Below are positions 5,774 through 6,990 of a stretch of 6,990 nt of DNA, one piece after another; within the stretch, counting starts at the first letter, position 1; every line of letters begins with the position of its first letter. Made by a program: the position numbers and the translations under genes. The DNA comes from JBJTIF01 sp046094825. Lineage in GTDB: Bacteria; Actinomycetota; UBA4738; HRBIN12. The DNA lies in assembly GCA_046094825.1 (NCBI GenBank), contig JBJTIF010000013.1, positions 1 to 6,990 on the forward strand, read 5' to 3'. The notes under the pieces are model-generated. The model was not told the origin of the DNA and did no database searches. It saw only the letters and a program-made list of their open reading frames with translations.

Positions 5774-5800
5774 CCGAGGGTCCGTGCTCCCTCGGGACCC
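5774..5800 (-). promoter_or_regulatory. Two mutually exclusive hairpins between phosphorylase and ABC genes
   Basis: In the 89-bp gap, CCGAGGG (5774-5780) can pair with CCCTCGG (5789-5795) around an 8-nt loop. Alternatively GGGTCC (5778-5783) can pair with GGACCC (5795-5800). The two stems share bases, so only one forms at a time. This could be a terminator after the phosphorylase or an attenuator-like switch before the exporter; chance pairing in GC-rich DNA is possible. No TA dinucleotide occurs on the minus strand of this gap, so no TANNNT promoter lies within it. Confidence 0.35.
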
Positions 5801-5824
5801 GGACGGGGGATCGGGCGGGGCGCG

Positions 5825-6616
5825 CTACGGGGCCGCGTCGCGCTCCGCGAGCACGACGGCGACCTCCGAACCCATCCGGGCGAGGCGTTCGATCTGCTCC
5901 GGCCCGTAGACGAACGAGGCCTGCGGGTCCCAGTCGCCGCCGTCGGACGCCGTCTCCTCGACCATGCTGTCGGTGATGACGGCGATCGCGCCGGCGCGCA
6001 GGCCCCACTGCCGCGCGAGGACGAAGATCACGCTCGCCTCCATCTCGACCGCGAGCACGCCCCGTCGCGCGACGTCCTCGTACCACTGCGCCCAGTTCGA
6101 CTGGACGACGCCGCCGACGGTCGACCCGGCCCGCGGAACGTAGAAGAGGTCGGTCGAGTGCGTCGTGCCGACGTGCGCGGGGAGCCCCGTGCGCTTCGCC
6201 GCCTCGATCGCCGCGGCCACGACCTCGTGGTGCGCGGCGGCGGGGAACTCGATCGGCGCGTAGAGCCGCGACGCGCCGTCGAAGCGCTCGGCCGCGTCGA
6301 AGATGCCGATGTCGCCGAGCGCGACGTCGCGGCGGAAGGTCCCGCACGTCCCGATCCGCAGGAACCCCTTGGCGCCGACGCGCGCGAGTTCCTCGACGGC
6401 GATCGCGGTCGAGGGCGCCCCGATGCCGGTCGACGTGCACGAGATCGGCACGCCCTTGTACGTGCCCGTGTAGGTCACGTACTCGCGGTTGCGGGCGACC
6501 TCGTGCGCCTCGTCCCAGAAGGACGCGACGATCGGCACCCGCCCGGGGTCCCCGGGGAGCAGGACGAACGGCGCGACGTCCCCGTCGTCGACCTTGAGGT
6601 GGTACTGGAGCGCCAT
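5825..6616 (-). CDS. Nucleoside phosphorylase, uridine phosphorylase-like (PNP/UDP family), 263 aa
   Basis: A cytoplasmic enzyme that splits a nucleoside with phosphate into free base and (deoxy)ribose 1-phosphate, for salvage. It shows the PNP_UDP_1 fold marks: LLPGDPGRV (19-27, phosphate site Gly22 and Arg26), Arg44 in NREY, STGIGAPSTAIAVEEL (62-77), FLRIGTCG (85-92, Arg87 and Thr90), RFDGASRLYAPIEFP (111-125), HVGTTHSTDLFY (148-159) and VEMEAS (190-195, ribose-binding Glu191-Met192-Glu193). The length matches Escherichia coli Udp (253 aa). Specificity is uncertain: overall it resembles Udp, but the Gln-x-Arg pair that reads uracil is missing and an Asp (216) sits where purine enzymes have theirs. 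AGAAGG lies 8 nt before the ATG. It starts 1 bp after the DUF2017 stop, so coupled translation is likely. Confidence 0.9.
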   Translation of the reverse strand: MALQYHLKVDDGDVAPFVLLPGDPGRVPIVASFWDEAHEVARNREYVTYTGTYKGVPISCTSTGIGAPSTAIAVEELARVGAKGFLRIGTCGTFRRDVALGDIGIFDAAERFDGASRLYAPIEFPAAAHHEVVAAAIEAAKRTGLPAHVGTTHSTDLFYVPRAGSTVGGVVQSNWAQWYEDVARRGVLAVEMEASVIFVLARQWGLRAGAIAVITDSMVEETASDGGDWDPQASFVYGPEQIERLARMGSEVAVVLAERDAAP

Positions 6617-6617
6617 G

Positions 6618-6990
6618 TCAGGAACCTTCTACCGCATCCGCGAGCGCGCCGACGAGGTCGTCCTGGAGCCACGTGAGGTAGCCGTACATCGCGTACGTCG
6701 CCCGCTCGCCCTCGTCGGGGTAGTCCGCCGGGGTCGTCTCCTCCGTCACGCCGAGCCGGACACCGAGCGTGAGCCGCACGTCGTTCAGGACCCCGACCCA
6801 TGCCCCGAGCTCGTCGTCGGTGAGCCGGTCCGCGTCGATCGTCCGCTCGACCGCCTCGAGGTTCGCGAGGCGCTGGCGGCGGAGTTGGGCGCGCGGCAGC
6901 GCGGCGCACGCCGCCGCGCGCTCGGCGGCGTCGGGCGGGGCCGCGGGGGCGAGCCGCGGCAGCCCCGGGGCGGGCGGGGGACCCGCCGCG
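6618..6990 (-). CDS. DUF2017 family protein, C-terminal part (start outside the window)
   Basis: An open frame enters from the right edge and ends at TGA (6620-6618), giving 123 visible residues. There is no ATG before the family region, so the start lies outside. The conserved part reads LRRQRLANLEAVERTID, then LTDDELGAWVGVLNDVRLTL, GVRLGVTEET, and YAMYGYLTWLQDDLVGAL near the C-terminus. This pattern (ELxxWLxxLNDxRLxLGxRLG and YxxLTxLQxxLVxAL) matches DUF2017, an actinobacterial family of unknown function. Upstream of it the visible sequence is Ala/Pro-rich and probably a flexible linker. In mycobacteria the family member (Rv1332) lies beside clpS, so a ClpS gene may be just outside the window. 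The stop is 1 bp from the phosphorylase ATG (TGACATG), which suggests coupled translation. Family assignment is from memory of the motif pattern. Confidence 0.75.
   Translation of the reverse strand, partial: AAGPPPAPGLPRLAPAAPPDAAERAAACAALPRAQLRRQRLANLEAVERTIDADRLTDDELGAWVGVLNDVRLTLGVRLGVTEETTPADYPDEGERATYAMYGYLTWLQDDLVGALADAVEGS

Noticed and set aside
5736..6440. An N-terminal extension of the ABC ATPase (to 530 residues), hinting at a fusion
   Set aside because: The extension is an Arg/Gly-rich shadow of the phosphorylase gene. The ABC domain and a Shine-Dalgarno begin at 5735.
4905..6676. Long plus-strand open frames across the ATPase and phosphorylase genes
   Set aside because: No recognisable motifs. 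They are Arg/Asp/Glu-rich, as expected for antisense of GC-biased codons.
1..6990. Apparent recurrence of the hexamer GCATCC/GGATGC
   Set aside because: I count about nine copies, only modestly above what base composition would predict by rough estimate. They are scattered in coding sequence without spacing or strand pattern.
1..6990. tRNA, rRNA, CRISPR, insertion sequence, attachment site, defence or toxin-antitoxin module
   Set aside because: None is visible on either strand. All coding space is taken by housekeeping-type genes with uniform codon use.

Overview
The window is ordinary chromosomal DNA from a very GC-rich bacterium, most probably an actinomycete-type organism (Actinomycetota). 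Two genes belong to families I know mainly from that phylum: a DUF5318 zinc-ribbon protein next to a class A penicillin-binding protein (the same neighbours as Rv0049 and ponA1 in Mycobacterium tuberculosis) and a DUF2017 protein. The exact lineage cannot be settled by eye. A deep-branching actinobacterial group is my guess, from the extended glycosyltransferase domain of the PBP and its Pro/Ser/Thr tail.

Layout. Plus strand, left: the C-terminal part of a PIG-V-like polytopic mannosyltransferase (1-992), then a 67-residue stand-alone LuxR/GerE-type DNA-binding protein (1058-1261) with a strong ribosome binding site. Everything to the right is on the minus strand. Read in the direction of transcription from the right edge: a DUF2017 protein (6990-6618, N-terminus outside the window), a nucleoside phosphorylase (6616-5825), an ABC ATPase (5735-4848), its membrane partner (4851-4063), a DUF5318 protein (4012-3575) and a bifunctional PBP1A-type peptidoglycan synthase (3487-1271). 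The PBP and LuxR genes converge with only 9 bp between their stop codons.

How the genes work together. DUF2017 and the phosphorylase are separated by 1 bp and are probably translationally coupled. The ATPase and permease overlap by 4 bp (ATGA) and form one ABC-2 exporter. The 89-bp gap between phosphorylase and ATPase has no TANNNT box but can fold into two competing hairpins. A bulged hairpin directly after the permease probably ends that transcription unit. DUF5318 and the PBP form the next, cell-envelope unit. Both start without a Shine-Dalgarno sequence, and each has a TANNNT box 6-10 nt before its ATG, which suggests leaderless or nearly leaderless messages. Three imperfect 16-bp direct repeats lie just upstream of the PBP box and look like an operator.

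No mobile element, CRISPR array, tRNA, rRNA or defence system is visible, and no gene-free stretch exceeds about 90 bp. I found no new multi-gene system. The points worth a second look are regulatory (repeats before the PBP gene, leaderless starts, a hairpin inside the luxR 3' end) and biochemical (mixed specificity residues in the phosphorylase, four cysteines in the PBP transpeptidase domain).
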